Notes: generated by a model from the sequence alone, not told the origin. DNA of 32,765 bases from Deltaproteobacteria bacterium (GCA_025055295.1 JANWWW010000012.1:1-32765); one strand, 5' to 3'. Positions 1 to 7,581 are shown, numbered from the stretch's first letter. Made by a program: numbers and translations.

Positions 1-2
1 CT

Positions 3-701
3 GCCTTTGAACTCGAGGTAGTCAAAAATGAAGGCGGACTGGCTGTTAAAGTATCAAAAACGTATGCAAATGAACCCCCGTTTTTAGTTTCGTTGCCGGA
101 GCAATTGTTAACATCAGATGAAAAAATTCATGAATACTTTACAAATTTACGAAATCAACTAAAGGAAATCCATACATCAGACTTGCAAACATGGTATTCA
201 TTGCAGGGGTGCAAAGCGAATAACAAGATCGACAATCTTCAGGCATCTGTGATCATGGTAGGGTCTGAAGTTTCACAGATGGTAAAATTAGACTTATCCA
301 GCTTGGCAAATTTCACTCTGAAGGTCGGAGATGTCAGGCATGTGATAGATCAAATCCCATATGATCGCTTGAGGAGTTACCTTCCTGAGAAAGTCGTAAA
401 AACGTTAGAGAGTGAAGGAATTTACTACTCAAACGGTAAACCTATTGCTTTGCTCGGCGGTTACGATGAGAACAAGATCCTTTATTTAGAAGTTGATGCC
501 AATAAAGATGGTGATGGACTTGTTTGTTTTGTTTTGGATTTGAGACCTTTTGGCCTAGATTACCTAAATTCTCGATTCGTTCAAACAAGACTAAATCGTT
601 CAGAGCCGAAACTTGATAATCCTGACATTCGCAATTTGGACAACGTTTTCTTATCGGAATCAGAGAAGTACAGGATTGAAGATACCCTAAACGAGTATTG
701 A
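3..701 (+). CDS. 3' part of an unrecognised gene (5' end outside window)
   Basis: The reading frame is open from base 3 to the stop at 699-701, so the gene enters from the left edge and its true start is not visible; the TTG at 93 is only the first alternative start inside it. The visible 232 residues are mixed alpha/beta and soluble-looking, with no signal peptide, membrane segment or catalytic motif that I recognise. A stretch near GGYDENKILYLEVDANKDGDG is acidic, loosely like a calcium-loop or strand-turn region, but this is not diagnostic. Downstream, a second frame starting right at the stop also looks protein-like (about 691-891), so the natural C-terminus may be longer than it appears. 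No function is assigned. Confidence 0.7.
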   Translation, partial: AFELEVVKNEGGLAVKVSKTYANEPPFLVSLPEQLLTSDEKIHEYFTNLRNQLKEIHTSDLQTWYSLQGCKANNKIDNLQASVIMVGSEVSQMVKLDLSSLANFTLKVGDVRHVIDQIPYDRLRSYLPEKVVKTLESEGIYYSNGKPIALLGGYDENKILYLEVDANKDGDGLVCFVLDLRPFGLDYLNSRFVQTRLNRSEPKLDNPDIRNLDNVFLSESEKYRIEDTLNEY

Positions 702-829
702 CGAGGATCACAACCTTTTTCGGCCTGCCTCGCCTGTTTCGCCTAGCGGTATTGGTCCACAAGGCAAGGTAGTTGCCGGTGGTCACACTCAGGATGGATC
801 GCGAGAAATTTTTGCCTCACTGACAAGTC

Positions 830-1150
830 TTGTCATGTGCGATGAGAAAACTTTGTGCGAATCTTTTTGCCAGAATAAACCGCGATGGCCTTCGTCTTTT
901 TGAAAGTGTAGTAAACACCCTTGGAGGGCCGGCCTCCGCACCAGAAAGTGAGATTATACCTTTATCGAAGAATTATCCATTTATACTTACTCCTCAAAAA
1001 TTTTTCGAGCTTCTTGAATATCTTTGCGGTACCTATGAGAGCATTCTTCATGAAAGCGTTCTGATACTAAAGAACGCGGAAATATTTGACAAAACAAAAA
1101 GGTTCAGGGAACTGCTTCGGGATTATCAAAAAACCGGTTCAGTTTTCTAA
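830..1150 (+). CDS. small hypothetical protein, possibly the frame-shifted tail of the preceding gene
   Basis: This is a 106-codon frame with TTG at 830 or, more conventionally, ATG at 842 (MRKLCANLF). No Shine-Dalgarno sequence precedes either start. The C-terminal half is helical (segments near FFELLEYLCGTYESILHES and RFRELLRDYQKTGSVF) and reads like real protein. Just upstream, a different frame (691-891) has no start codon of its own before the ATG at 835 but is open and protein-like, for instance GKVVAGGHTQDGSREIFASL. That arrangement suggests that bases 3-1150 may be one gene interrupted by two +1 frame changes, either decay or sequence error. I recognise no family. The alternative is an independent small gene. 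Confidence 0.4.
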   Translation: MSCAMRKLCANLFARINRDGLRLFESVVNTLGGPASAPESEIIPLSKNYPFILTPQKFFELLEYLCGTYESILHESVLILKNAEIFDKTKRFRELLRDYQKTGSVF

Positions 1151-1829
1151 ACTGTCAAATCACAAATAGCAAAAAAGGAACGCTCCAACTGTTACTTTAA
1201 CTTGCTCAAGTTATTAAAGTCATGCAAGCCCTGATAACACGCCCTCAGAGGGCAGACTATTTTAAAAGCTATCTGAGAACTTTTTGAACGGATAAATTAG
1301 AAAGTAGAGCACAAAGCAGCTAGTCATTAAGGTTAATTTTCCGAAAAAGGCGTACAAAGAAAATTAGATGATTGTTCGAAAAATATCTAATTCTTCAAAA
1401 ATTTCGCTTAACAGTCCAAACTTAAAATTGCCACTTAGAAAAAACTTGATTGATAAGATCAAATTCAAGCTCAGTTGCCTGTTTGTTTAAAGCAAAAACA
1501 AGGAATTTTTTTGATTATCCGTTTTAAAAACGTATTTTCAAATTCTTCATTAATCGATTAAAGTTTCTATGTACATTTTTGCGTTATATACCGTTAACTT
1601 GATGTCGCTAAACTTAAGGTTAATGTGCTGGTTTTTAGTTTTTATGGATATAAATGTCCAGCCCAATCTTAATAACTTAAATTCTCAGAAAAAAGATATT
1701 AATCAGCCTGCAGATGAATTTCCAATAGATCTGAGGAAAATTTATCAAAAAATTTAATTTAACAAGCGACGGCTCCTATTCTTATAAGATTGAGAAATGT
1801 TAAAAGGTCCTTGACAAAAAAGGTGGATT
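1151..1829. other. stretch without a convincing gene
   Basis: AT-rich sequence with no RNA gene or clear repeat that I can recognise. A 62-codon frame at 1569-1757 is compositionally poor and lacks a ribosome binding site, so I do not call it. A perfect TTGACA hexamer lies at 1811-1816, just before the next small frame, but no good -10 box follows at 16-18 bp. Confidence 0.5.
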
Positions 1830-2051
1830 TTGGGTTGCTTTGTGAGTTGTGGCAGATACCTTGCTTTAACGTTCAAAGACAAAGTTAGAATCCTGATTAA
1901 TCGACAAAGGATTAACGAAAACAGGGCCGAATTTGAGGAAATAGTTTTTTTACATCCAGAGGATTTGTACCGTCTTTACGAGAAAATGTTTCGTCAGTTG
2001 GGTTACTTGGTCAAGTTTGAGTTGGAAAAAACATTCCTGCCGGGATATTAA
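1830..2051 (+). CDS. small hypothetical protein (73 aa)
   Basis: A short frame beginning at TTG 1830 (GTG 1842 is an alternative). AGGTGG at 1821-1826 could be a ribosome binding site, but it is only 3 nt from the TTG and is better spaced for the GTG. The product is basic at the N-terminus and helical afterwards, with a run of alternating charge around HPEDLYRLYEKMFRQLGYLV that looks like genuine coding sequence. No family is recognised, there is no membrane segment, and no neighbour is close enough to form an operon. It may be a remnant of a longer gene. Confidence 0.35.
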   Translation: MGCFVSCGRYLALTFKDKVRILINRQRINENRAEFEEIVFLHPEDLYRLYEKMFRQLGYLVKFELEKTFLPGY

Positions 2052-2324
2052 GCGTCCGTAAAAAGCATAGTCTTTTCCATTATTAGGTGTTTTACGTTAA
2101 TGGTCTCTATACAATTTGTAGAATGAGAATGCATGATTTTTATTGACCTGAAAGACTCAACGTCTCTTCATTGTTGGCAAGTAATCACAACTTTTTTACA
2201 AATACCTAAATTTTACTTTCACTGGCTTTGACGCAATACTTACGCTTCCCTTTCAAAAGAGCTAGAAAAGTAGACAATCATAAATTCAAGAGATACAAGG
2301 TATGTAACTTGACTCTGTTTCAAA

Positions 2325-2714
2325 GCGCCTTTCATATAAAGCTCAGGATGTAAGCGGGATTCTGTAGGCTTAATGCCCGGTGGTCATCAATCTTAGCGGT
2401 CCACCCGAAAACCCACACTTCAAGCGAGCCTCCTTGTTCGCCTGTAGCCGCGAAAGGTTTTCTGCTTGACCTTGCTCCGGCTGAGGTTTGCCAAGCAGAC
2501 GGGTCACCCCGCCTCTGGTGGGCTTTTACCCCACCGTTTCACCTGTACCGGCTTGATGCATCAGGCATCAACACGGTAGTCTGCTTCTCTGTGGCACTAT
2601 CTCCACCTCACGGTGGGTTGCGGTTAGCAACCAGCCCGGCTCCGAGAGTCCCGACTTTCCTCAGGCCGTATTATGCGACCCGCGACCACCCTCCCAAGCT
2701 TTATTGAAAGGCGC
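2325..2714 (-). ncRNA. rnpB: RNase P RNA, bacterial type A
   Basis: This is the catalytic RNA that trims the 5' leaders of pre-tRNAs. Read on the minus strand, the universal 5' P4 element GAGGAAAGUC lies at 2653-2662 and the 3' conserved element ACAGAATCCCGCTTA at about 2351-2365. The L15 segment CCGGAGCAAGGTCAA is also present. The ends are set by a very long P1: GCGCCTTTCA plus ATAAAGCT near 2714-2696 pairs with AGCTTTAT plus TGAAAGGCGC near 2343-2325, about 18-20 bp with a one-base bulge. Predicted length is about 390 nt, normal for type A. The L15 motif that pairs with the tRNA CCA end reads GGC rather than GGU (2490-2492). It is divergent from the acyl-CoA dehydrogenase gene, and a TATATT -10 box (2721-2726) is correctly placed for a start near 2714. 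Confidence 0.96.
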
Positions 2715-2720
2715 CGCATT

Positions 2721-2747
2721 AATATATTTTACGTCATTTGTTATACT
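2721..2747. promoter_or_regulatory. compact divergent promoter region, rnpB / acyl-CoA dehydrogenase
   Basis: Only 48 bp separate the rnpB 5' end from the acyl-CoA dehydrogenase start. On the minus strand TATATT (complement of 2721-2726) lies about 7 bp before the inferred rnpB 5' end. On the plus strand TATACT at 2742-2747 would start transcription near 2754, a leader of only about 9 nt. Neither has a strong -35 hexamer at standard spacing, so this rests on the -10 boxes alone. Confidence 0.4.
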
Positions 2748-2762
2748 GGGATGGAGAAATTG

Positions 2763-3923
2763 ATGAATATTTACGACCTTCTAATAACAATCGACAACAA
2801 CCATCCGATAAGAAATAAAATTAAAAATTTCTTAGAGTGTAACACGCCCCCAGATATATCTCCCGAGAAGGACTTAGATCAATTTGTCACCGACGGATCA
2901 AATTGGCAAAAGAAACTTTTTGACCAAAAAGTCATTGGAAATTTTGTCCCCACTGAATACGGCGGTTGTAACATATCTTTTTACGATGAAGCCGTAGCGC
3001 TCGAAACACTCGCTTTGGAAGGCAGTCCACAAATACCCGGCATCTTTGGTCTTACTATGCTTTGCCCAATTCTTTTAAGAAACGGATCGAATAACCAAAA
3101 GGCAATCATCCCAAAATTAGTGTCCGGCGAAATCATCGCATGCCAACTTTTCTCGGAGCCTTCAGCGGGTTCAGATCTAAGCAGCTTACAAACCAAATTA
3201 ACTAAAACAATTGATGGTTACATTCTTAATGGCCAGAAAATTTGGACAAGCTTTGCAAAATACGCGCAACTTGGATTCGGCATAGCTAGACTTGACGACG
3301 CACAGCCCAGGAAGAAATCCGAGGGAATATGTTATTTCTTGATTGATATGAAAAATCAGCCTGATAAAGCGGTGATGGTTAAACCAATCAGGCAAATTTC
3401 GGGAGAAGCCGAATTTTGCGAGGTTTTTTTTGATAATGCATTTGTTTCAAACGAGAACATCATTGGCGATCCAAACCAGGGTTGGAAGATAGCAATTGAG
3501 ACCTTGTTGATTGAAAGAGCTTTGTTGACCTTTTCAAGACACACTCAAACGATTAATTTGGTTAAAAAGATAGCCAACATAATCACGGAAGATTTTCGCA
3601 AGGAATTCGAACACCTAATATCAGAGTTTAACCTTTTGCGCCTAGTCGCTTATCAAAACCTTGAAAAATTAAAGCAGGCTCCACAAAACCCAGACGTTTG
3701 GCCGGGTGCGGAAAGCAGTGCTGATAAACTTTTGTGGTCGGAAAACTTTAAGAAATTTGCAAGGTTTTACCGTAGGCTTGCTTTAAAGAAAGACGCTGCG
3801 ACTTTAAGAGATGCTGAAAAAGTTTACTTTTATTCCTTAGGTCGAACAATAGCAGCCGGCACTAGTGAAATTCAAAAACTAACCATCGCTCAACGACTTT
3901 TAGGATTGCCAAGGAGTTATTAA
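2763..3923 (+). CDS. acyl-CoA dehydrogenase family protein
   Basis: An FAD-dependent enzyme family that introduces the alpha,beta double bond into acyl-CoA thioesters. The start chosen is ATG 2763 because GGAG at 2753-2756 lies 6 nt upstream; the frame extends back into rnpB, but that part is not coding. The product is 386 aa, the usual family length. The FAD/substrate motif QLFSEPSAGSDLSSL is at residues 128-142, WTSFA at 161-165, and the C-terminal signature is AAGTSEIQ followed by RLLGLPRSY. At the position where medium-chain enzymes carry the catalytic glutamate (YEGTSEI) this protein has IAAGTSEI. A Glu near residue 251 (LLIERALL) may stand in, as in enzymes whose base is on another helix, or the protein may be a non-catalytic partner subunit. 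No beta-oxidation neighbours are visible. Confidence 0.93.
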   Translation: MNIYDLLITIDNNHPIRNKIKNFLECNTPPDISPEKDLDQFVTDGSNWQKKLFDQKVIGNFVPTEYGGCNISFYDEAVALETLALEGSPQIPGIFGLTMLCPILLRNGSNNQKAIIPKLVSGEIIACQLFSEPSAGSDLSSLQTKLTKTIDGYILNGQKIWTSFAKYAQLGFGIARLDDAQPRKKSEGICYFLIDMKNQPDKAVMVKPIRQISGEAEFCEVFFDNAFVSNENIIGDPNQGWKIAIETLLIERALLTFSRHTQTINLVKKIANIITEDFRKEFEHLISEFNLLRLVAYQNLEKLKQAPQNPDVWPGAESSADKLLWSENFKKFARFYRRLALKKDAATLRDAEKVYFYSLGRTIAAGTSEIQKLTIAQRLLGLPRSY

Positions 3924-4276
3924 GTATATTTGTTGCCGGTTTAATATCATAAAGTTTTCGTGAAATTGTCACTTTTCCTCGACCAGATACCTGATCACCC
4001 CAATAAATCGACACCAAAGCACTCCGTATTCTCAAATCAAATTCCGGACGAGCAAAAACTAAACTTTACTGCAAAAGGTCAAAATGCAGTTTTTATGATT
4101 ACGAATTTGTTATACTTTTAAAGCATTGCTTTTAACAAAAAAAATTTGCGATTTTTTGCAAGAAAAATAAAACTTAAATTAAAAAAAGTAACCTGTTAAA
4201 ATAGCCACGGTTTTAAACCCTCACTTACAGCAATAAATTTAGTGGATCATTTTTTTCTATCTTACGATACATTTTG
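3924..4276. other. intergenic, no gene seen
   Basis: A 353-bp AT-rich gap. It ends in a possible promoter for the next gene: TACGAT at 4263-4268 lies 8 nt before ATG 4277, without a convincing -35 or Shine-Dalgarno. A TATACT also occurs near 4110. I see no RNA gene or hairpin terminator. Confidence 0.5.
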
Positions 4277-5335
4277 ATGACTATGAACAAGGTAGGTACC
4301 AAAGTAAATACTAAAGCATCGCAGTTCAAGGATTGGGAGAACCTAAGTTGTCACGATTTTGCCGACACGGTTGCAAAATTTGTGGCCGCAAAGCGTCCAA
4401 ACGGCGCTACGGTAGATAGCAGCCACATTGAACGCTCTCGCGTTGTCGATTTAGTTGGATACGCCTCAACTAGCAAGGCATTTGCGGCTCAACTTATTGT
4501 AGCGCTAAACCAAGGCATACTCCCTAAAGAAATCGCAAAAGCTATAACTTTGGAAATGAGTGTCAAAGATGCTGGTTATTTTTTTGAAGAAGCTAGAAAG
4601 GAAACAGCGTATAATGTTATGACAGAAATTTTATCAAACAGCAACGGTCAAACACAGGGCGAAATTATTGGTCGCTATAGGTATAAAGCCAGTCTACTGT
4701 TTGGCTATGTCTCAAACCAAGCTGAGAAACTTGCGAATGACTCAGGCATCTTTGAAGAAGCCAGAAAAAATGCTGCCCATATTTTGTTAGACCATTGTAT
4801 GAATTATCCGGGTTACACTGAGCGAGAAAGAATAGATGCTTTGGACAAAGTTGTAACGTTGGCAAACAGTTGTCAGGATGCAGGTAGTTTAGCAGTTTCA
4901 CTCCTCCTGTACGCAGGCACGAACCAGCATCTCGCTAGTTATTTGCAAAGCGGTAAATTCTGGAACCTTAATCCAGAACTCATTACCGAGATTGTCAGAG
5001 AGGCCATGAAGCGAGGGAAGCTTGAGAGCCTTATAGGAAACGAAGCAAGACGAAGAGACATCGCAAGGCTAATAATTAATTCTGGAGACACTGAGCTGAT
5101 GAATTTGTTGCTTGACAACCTTCAACTATTCTTAGACGCATATTCAAGATCTTATATTGCAGACAAAGCAGTCAAAAGCCTGAAAGCTCCATCTATTTAT
5201 TCATTACAATTCGTTGATCCAGTTCAGGAAAGTTTAAAGAGAGGTGTGTTGCGGGGTTTATATTCACAGAAAAGAGGCCGACTGTCAATTCCAGTTGAGG
5301 CGCAAAAGGTGGCGGACGAAATAGTTGAAAAGTAA
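4277..5335 (+). CDS. hypothetical all-helical repeat-like protein (352 aa)
   Basis: ATG 4277 is preferred over the TTG at 4274; no Shine-Dalgarno sequence is present. The protein is soluble, without signal peptide or membrane segments, and appears almost entirely alpha-helical. It contains an internal similarity: FFEEARKETAYNVMTEIL (about 102-119) and IFEEARKNAAHILLDHCM (about 158-175) share F-EEARK-x-x-A with a 56-residue period. A weaker third match may exist near SCQDAGSLAVSLLLYAG. This suggests a HEAT/ARM/TPR-like helical solenoid used for protein binding, but no named family is recognised. It stands alone between long gaps. The C-terminus is basic and rich in Lys/Arg. Confidence 0.8.
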   Translation: MTMNKVGTKVNTKASQFKDWENLSCHDFADTVAKFVAAKRPNGATVDSSHIERSRVVDLVGYASTSKAFAAQLIVALNQGILPKEIAKAITLEMSVKDAGYFFEEARKETAYNVMTEILSNSNGQTQGEIIGRYRYKASLLFGYVSNQAEKLANDSGIFEEARKNAAHILLDHCMNYPGYTERERIDALDKVVTLANSCQDAGSLAVSLLLYAGTNQHLASYLQSGKFWNLNPELITEIVREAMKRGKLESLIGNEARRRDIARLIINSGDTELMNLLLDNLQLFLDAYSRSYIADKAVKSLKAPSIYSLQFVDPVQESLKRGVLRGLYSQKRGRLSIPVEAQKVADEIVEK

Positions 5336-6031
5336 GGCTTTACAGATACTCCAAATTAAGTTATCGTGTAGGACACTTGATTTTAAAAAAAGTGCTAAAA
5401 AATTTGACGTTGTAGTGATGGATTTTTTTTATCTGTATGCCGGATCTTTTGCCTAAGATGAGTGTTCCAACAGGCACTGAGTCAATTTAGTGAAAGTCCT
5501 CGCAAATTATGATGGTATTCAACGACTTTCAAATATTTTAAAGATAAAAAATTTTCAAAAGGTGGACCAACATCTCTCAGCTACTCATGGGCAGTCTGAT
5601 GACTACGCTTGTAAAATCACCAATATAAATATCGATAAAAGGATAAGAGAAATAAATTGTTAGCAATAATTACAGCGACCTGTAAAAAATGTGATTTTCT
5701 TTTTTGTACTTGATCAACTTAAAAAAGCAACTAAAAACAAAGGATTAGTGCTCATTTCTGTGGTGAGGAGTGATTATTTGCAGAAAGTAAATTTATGCTG
5801 AATATTTTTGTGTAAAAATTTCCATGGCAGATTAATGCTAGCAAAACTTGAAATGACAGTTACCTTATTAAATCTCCTCAGTCTAAATTCTAGAGATTAA
5901 ACACCGAAGTCTAGCCTCAATTTACTTATCAAAGCCAATTTGAGTAAAAATTTTCTCAATTGGAGTGTTATTAAAACGTTACATTAAGTGCAAAGCCACA
6001 GAACAAGTCTACTCTTTTAGGAACGCAAATT
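5336..6031. other. intergenic between convergent genes, no gene seen
   Basis: A 696-bp AT-rich stretch between the 3' ends of the helical hypothetical gene and speE. Near 5935-5963 there is an imperfect inverted repeat (CCAATTTGAG / CTCAATTGG) without a T-tract on either side, so it is at best a weak terminator. No tRNA, conserved RNA or coding frame is evident. Confidence 0.5.
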
Positions 6032-6904
6032 TCATATTATTCGAGCCAACGATGGGTGATCTGTACTAGATACGAAAACTTTTGGAAGAGTGAAAGTTCT
6101 TTGCGCGTATTCTGGGGTATAAAAAAACAAACTTTCCGCAAACGGGGGATCAACAAAATTAATTTTCAAAAAGTCCATGTTTTCACTTAAATAGATAAAA
6201 CTGTTTTCTCCGCCCGGGAAAGAATAAATTGGCACATAACTTAACGCTAAATGTTTAAAAATGCCGCGCAAAGATTTTACGAACTCATCTAGCCTAAATG
6301 GATCGCTTTTGAGGTAATACAACCCGCTTGTTTGCATAACAACAGCGCCGTTTTCTGTCAAAAGCTCTTTTAGCTTCCCCATGAATTCCGCTGTATATAA
6401 AGCCTTTGACAACTCACCCAGATCCGTTAGATCGACAAGAATTAAATCCATCTTTTCATCTAAATTTTTTACAAGTTCAAGCGCGTCCTGTACGTGTAAC
6501 TCAACCCTTGAGTCGACAAAACTGCCCGAGAGAGCAGGAAAAAATTCCTTGCAAACATCTATAACCTCATGGTCAATTTCGCATAATATTACCCTCTTTA
6601 TAGATTTATACCTACAAACCTCCCTTAAGCATCCCCCATCTCCTCCGCCGAGAATTAACACCGTTGATGGTTTAATAACCGAACAAGCTGGGTGCACGAA
6701 CAATTCGTGATAGTGGGCTTCGTCAAAAGCGCTAAATTGGATCGCAGAGTCCAAAAAAAGCGAAAGGCCTATTTTCTCAAGGTCAACTACCTCGATTAAT
6801 TGATACGAAGATCTGCCACTATGAACAACTCTTTTAGTTTTCCACGCCTCCAAACGATAAGGATCCAACGAATTGTCGCCAAAAAACCATTGACCTTTTG
6901 GCAT
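6032..6904 (-). CDS. speE: spermidine synthase (polyamine aminopropyltransferase)
   Basis: Transfers the aminopropyl group of decarboxylated S-adenosylmethionine to putrescine, giving spermidine and methylthioadenosine, in the cytoplasm. The product is 290 aa with the normal two-part architecture: an N-terminal beta domain with LDSAIQFSAFDEAHYHE (about 51-67), then a Rossmann methyltransferase-like fold with GGGDGG at 86-91 and an acidic strand end CEID at 108-111. The catalytic Asp is expected at D158 in VDLTDLG. The usual D-[ST]-x-D-P-x-G-P is altered here (Leu for Pro, no GP), so the amine substrate could differ from putrescine. Start ATG 6904 has GGAAG 9 nt upstream. It lies 15 nt behind speD and is surely co-transcribed with it. 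Confidence 0.93.
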   Translation of the reverse strand: MPKGQWFFGDNSLDPYRLEAWKTKRVVHSGRSSYQLIEVVDLEKIGLSLFLDSAIQFSAFDEAHYHELFVHPACSVIKPSTVLILGGGDGGCLREVCRYKSIKRVILCEIDHEVIDVCKEFFPALSGSFVDSRVELHVQDALELVKNLDEKMDLILVDLTDLGELSKALYTAEFMGKLKELLTENGAVVMQTSGLYYLKSDPFRLDEFVKSLRGIFKHLALSYVPIYSFPGGENSFIYLSENMDFLKINFVDPPFAESLFFYTPEYAQRTFTLPKVFVSSTDHPSLARII

Positions 6905-6919
6905 TATTAAAGCTTCCGA

Positions 6920-7294
6920 TTAATTAAAAACAACCTTTTGATCCGCAGATAAAATGCCTCTTTGAAGCATGGTAACAGAGGCTTTTTTTGCCTTAAGGCC
7001 TTCTTTCAAACTTTCTGCAATTTTTGTGTTATTGAGCAAAGGACCGCAAGTAAATACATCGACTGCCGCATATCCAAACTCAGGCCAAGTGTGCACAGAT
7101 AAATGCGACTCCGCTATGATCACTACGCCCGAAACCCCATGAGGAGAAAACTTGTGAAAAACTACTTTAACAACAGTTGCGCCAGCGTCTTTGGCGCAGG
7201 TTGTAAAAAGGGACTTCAGGTACTTTATATTGTTTAAAAGCCCTGTGTCACAATCATAAAACTCACAAATACAATGCCTGCCAAGAGCTATCAT
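6920..7294 (-). CDS. speD: S-adenosylmethionine decarboxylase proenzyme
   Basis: A pyruvoyl enzyme that makes decarboxylated S-adenosylmethionine, the aminopropyl donor used by the neighbouring speE product. The frame extends to 7309, but the start is ATG 7294 (MIALGRH): GGAGGTGG lies just before it, and bacterial class 1b proteins begin with this LGRH motif. This gives 124 aa, the normal size. The self-cleavage site AESHLSVHTWPE is intact, with processing expected between E62 and S63, Ser63 becoming the pyruvoyl group. H68 and the downstream FTCGP motif of the family are also present. The gene is preceded by a long structured leader with its own strong promoter (7582-7609), which implies transcriptional or translational control. 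Confidence 0.95.
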   Translation of the reverse strand: MIALGRHCICEFYDCDTGLLNNIKYLKSLFTTCAKDAGATVVKVVFHKFSPHGVSGVVIIAESHLSVHTWPEFGYAAVDVFTCGPLLNNTKIAESLKEGLKAKKASVTMLQRGILSADQKVVFN

Positions 7295-7322
7295 AGCCAC
7301 CTCCATCAAAAAAAAACAAATA

Positions 7323-7349
7323 GCTTGAACATTTAAATTATGCTCAAGC
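7323..7349 (-). terminator. hairpin plus T9 directly before the speD ribosome binding site
   Basis: GCTTGAGCAT/ATGTTCAAGC, a 10-bp stem with one G-T pair and a 7-nt loop, is followed on the minus strand by tattg and nine T residues (7317-7309). The speD Shine-Dalgarno GGAGGTGG begins only about 4 nt after the T-run. The stem could terminate transcription or, if an alternative fold forms, change access to the ribosome binding site. Confidence 0.55.
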
Positions 7350-7366
7350 CGGACATGATAAACTCT

Positions 7367-7442
7367 TGGAAGCTATCTTATTTGAGACCTGCTTTTGGCG
7401 ACCAAGTTAGGTCTAGCAATGCCCCTCCTAAGAAGGCTTCCA
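7367..7442 (-). ncRNA. leader hairpin B (second structured element)
   Basis: Read on the minus strand: TGGAAGC/GCTTCCA (7436-7442 with 7367-7373), CTTA/TAAG (7429-7432 with 7377-7380) and AGACCT/AGGTCT (7409-7414 with 7385-7390), with a TTGG/CCAA mini-stem at the tip. A large asymmetric loop GGAGGGGCATTGCT lies opposite CAAA. Its ACCTAAC segment is exactly complementary to GTTAGGT in the loop of hairpin A, so a long-range contact is possible. On the plus strand this hairpin is followed by T8 (7451-7458), so a plus-strand terminator reading cannot be excluded. Confidence 0.55.
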
Positions 7443-7470
7443 GAATATATTTTTTTTTAAAATTTAAAAA

Positions 7471-7498
7471 CTGTCTTTAAGTAAGGCCTTAAAGACAG
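7471..7498 (-). terminator. intrinsic terminator between leader hairpins A and B
   Basis: A perfect 11-bp stem CTGTCTTTAAG/CTTAAAGACAG with a 6-nt loop, followed on the minus strand by TTTTT. On the plus strand the stem is followed by A residues, so it can terminate only minus-strand transcripts. It lies inside the speD leader about 190 nt before the start codon, where it would act as an attenuator. Confidence 0.7.
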
Positions 7499-7507
7499 AA
7501 AAAAATA

Positions 7508-7575
7508 TATCGGAACCTTCCGGGACACCCCAAAGATTACCTAACCTATCTTTGACCGGCCCGGATTCGCCGATA
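7508..7575 (-). ncRNA. leader hairpin A (first structured element)
   Basis: Three stacked helices: TATCGG/CCGATA (7570-7575 with 7508-7513), TCCGGG/CCCGGA (7560-7565 with 7519-7524) and CAAAGAT/ATCTTTG (7548-7554 with 7531-7537). They are separated by purine- and G-rich asymmetric internal loops (cgaa/aggtt and ccggt/gggtgt) and closed by a 10-nt loop AGGTTAGGTA. Perfect helices around non-complementary G-rich loops look more like an RNA aptamer than a simple terminator. A T7 run follows immediately. Confidence 0.6.
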
Positions 7576-7581
7576 CTTAAT

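Larger units (their letters stand above)
7309..7576 (-). promoter_or_regulatory. structured 5' leader of speD-speE (candidate tandem attenuator/riboswitch)
   Basis: Transcription from the promoter at 7582-7609 should start near 7576 and reach the speD start after about 280 nt. In order on the minus strand the leader holds: a long imperfect hairpin (7575-7508), a T7 run, a perfect 11-bp hairpin followed by T5 (7498-7471), a second long imperfect hairpin (7442-7367), and a 10-bp hairpin followed by a T9 run (7349-7309) that ends just before the speD Shine-Dalgarno sequence. Two cycles of complex hairpin then terminator-like hairpin resemble tandem riboswitch-type control. I do not recognise either hairpin as a known class (not SAM-I/II, TPP, glycine, FMN or mini-ykkC by eye). 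The alternative is two convergent small RNAs. Confidence 0.6.

Noticed and set aside
1569-1757. 62-codon plus-strand frame
   Set aside because: Low-complexity Leu/Asn/Phe composition, no ribosome binding site, and AT-rich surroundings where frames this long arise by chance.
2673-2762. Upstream extension of the acyl-CoA dehydrogenase frame to 2673
   Set aside because: It lies inside rnpB and its promoter; a good ribosome binding site fits ATG 2763, and family members do not carry the extension.
7295-7309. Earlier speD start at 7309
   Set aside because: It would place the GGAGGTGG ribosome binding site inside the coding region; family proteins begin at the LGRH-containing start.
7321-7580. 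6S RNA or tmRNA
   Set aside because: The elements form separate hairpins with terminators between them, not one long rod with a central bubble, and there is no CCA-ending tRNA-like domain.
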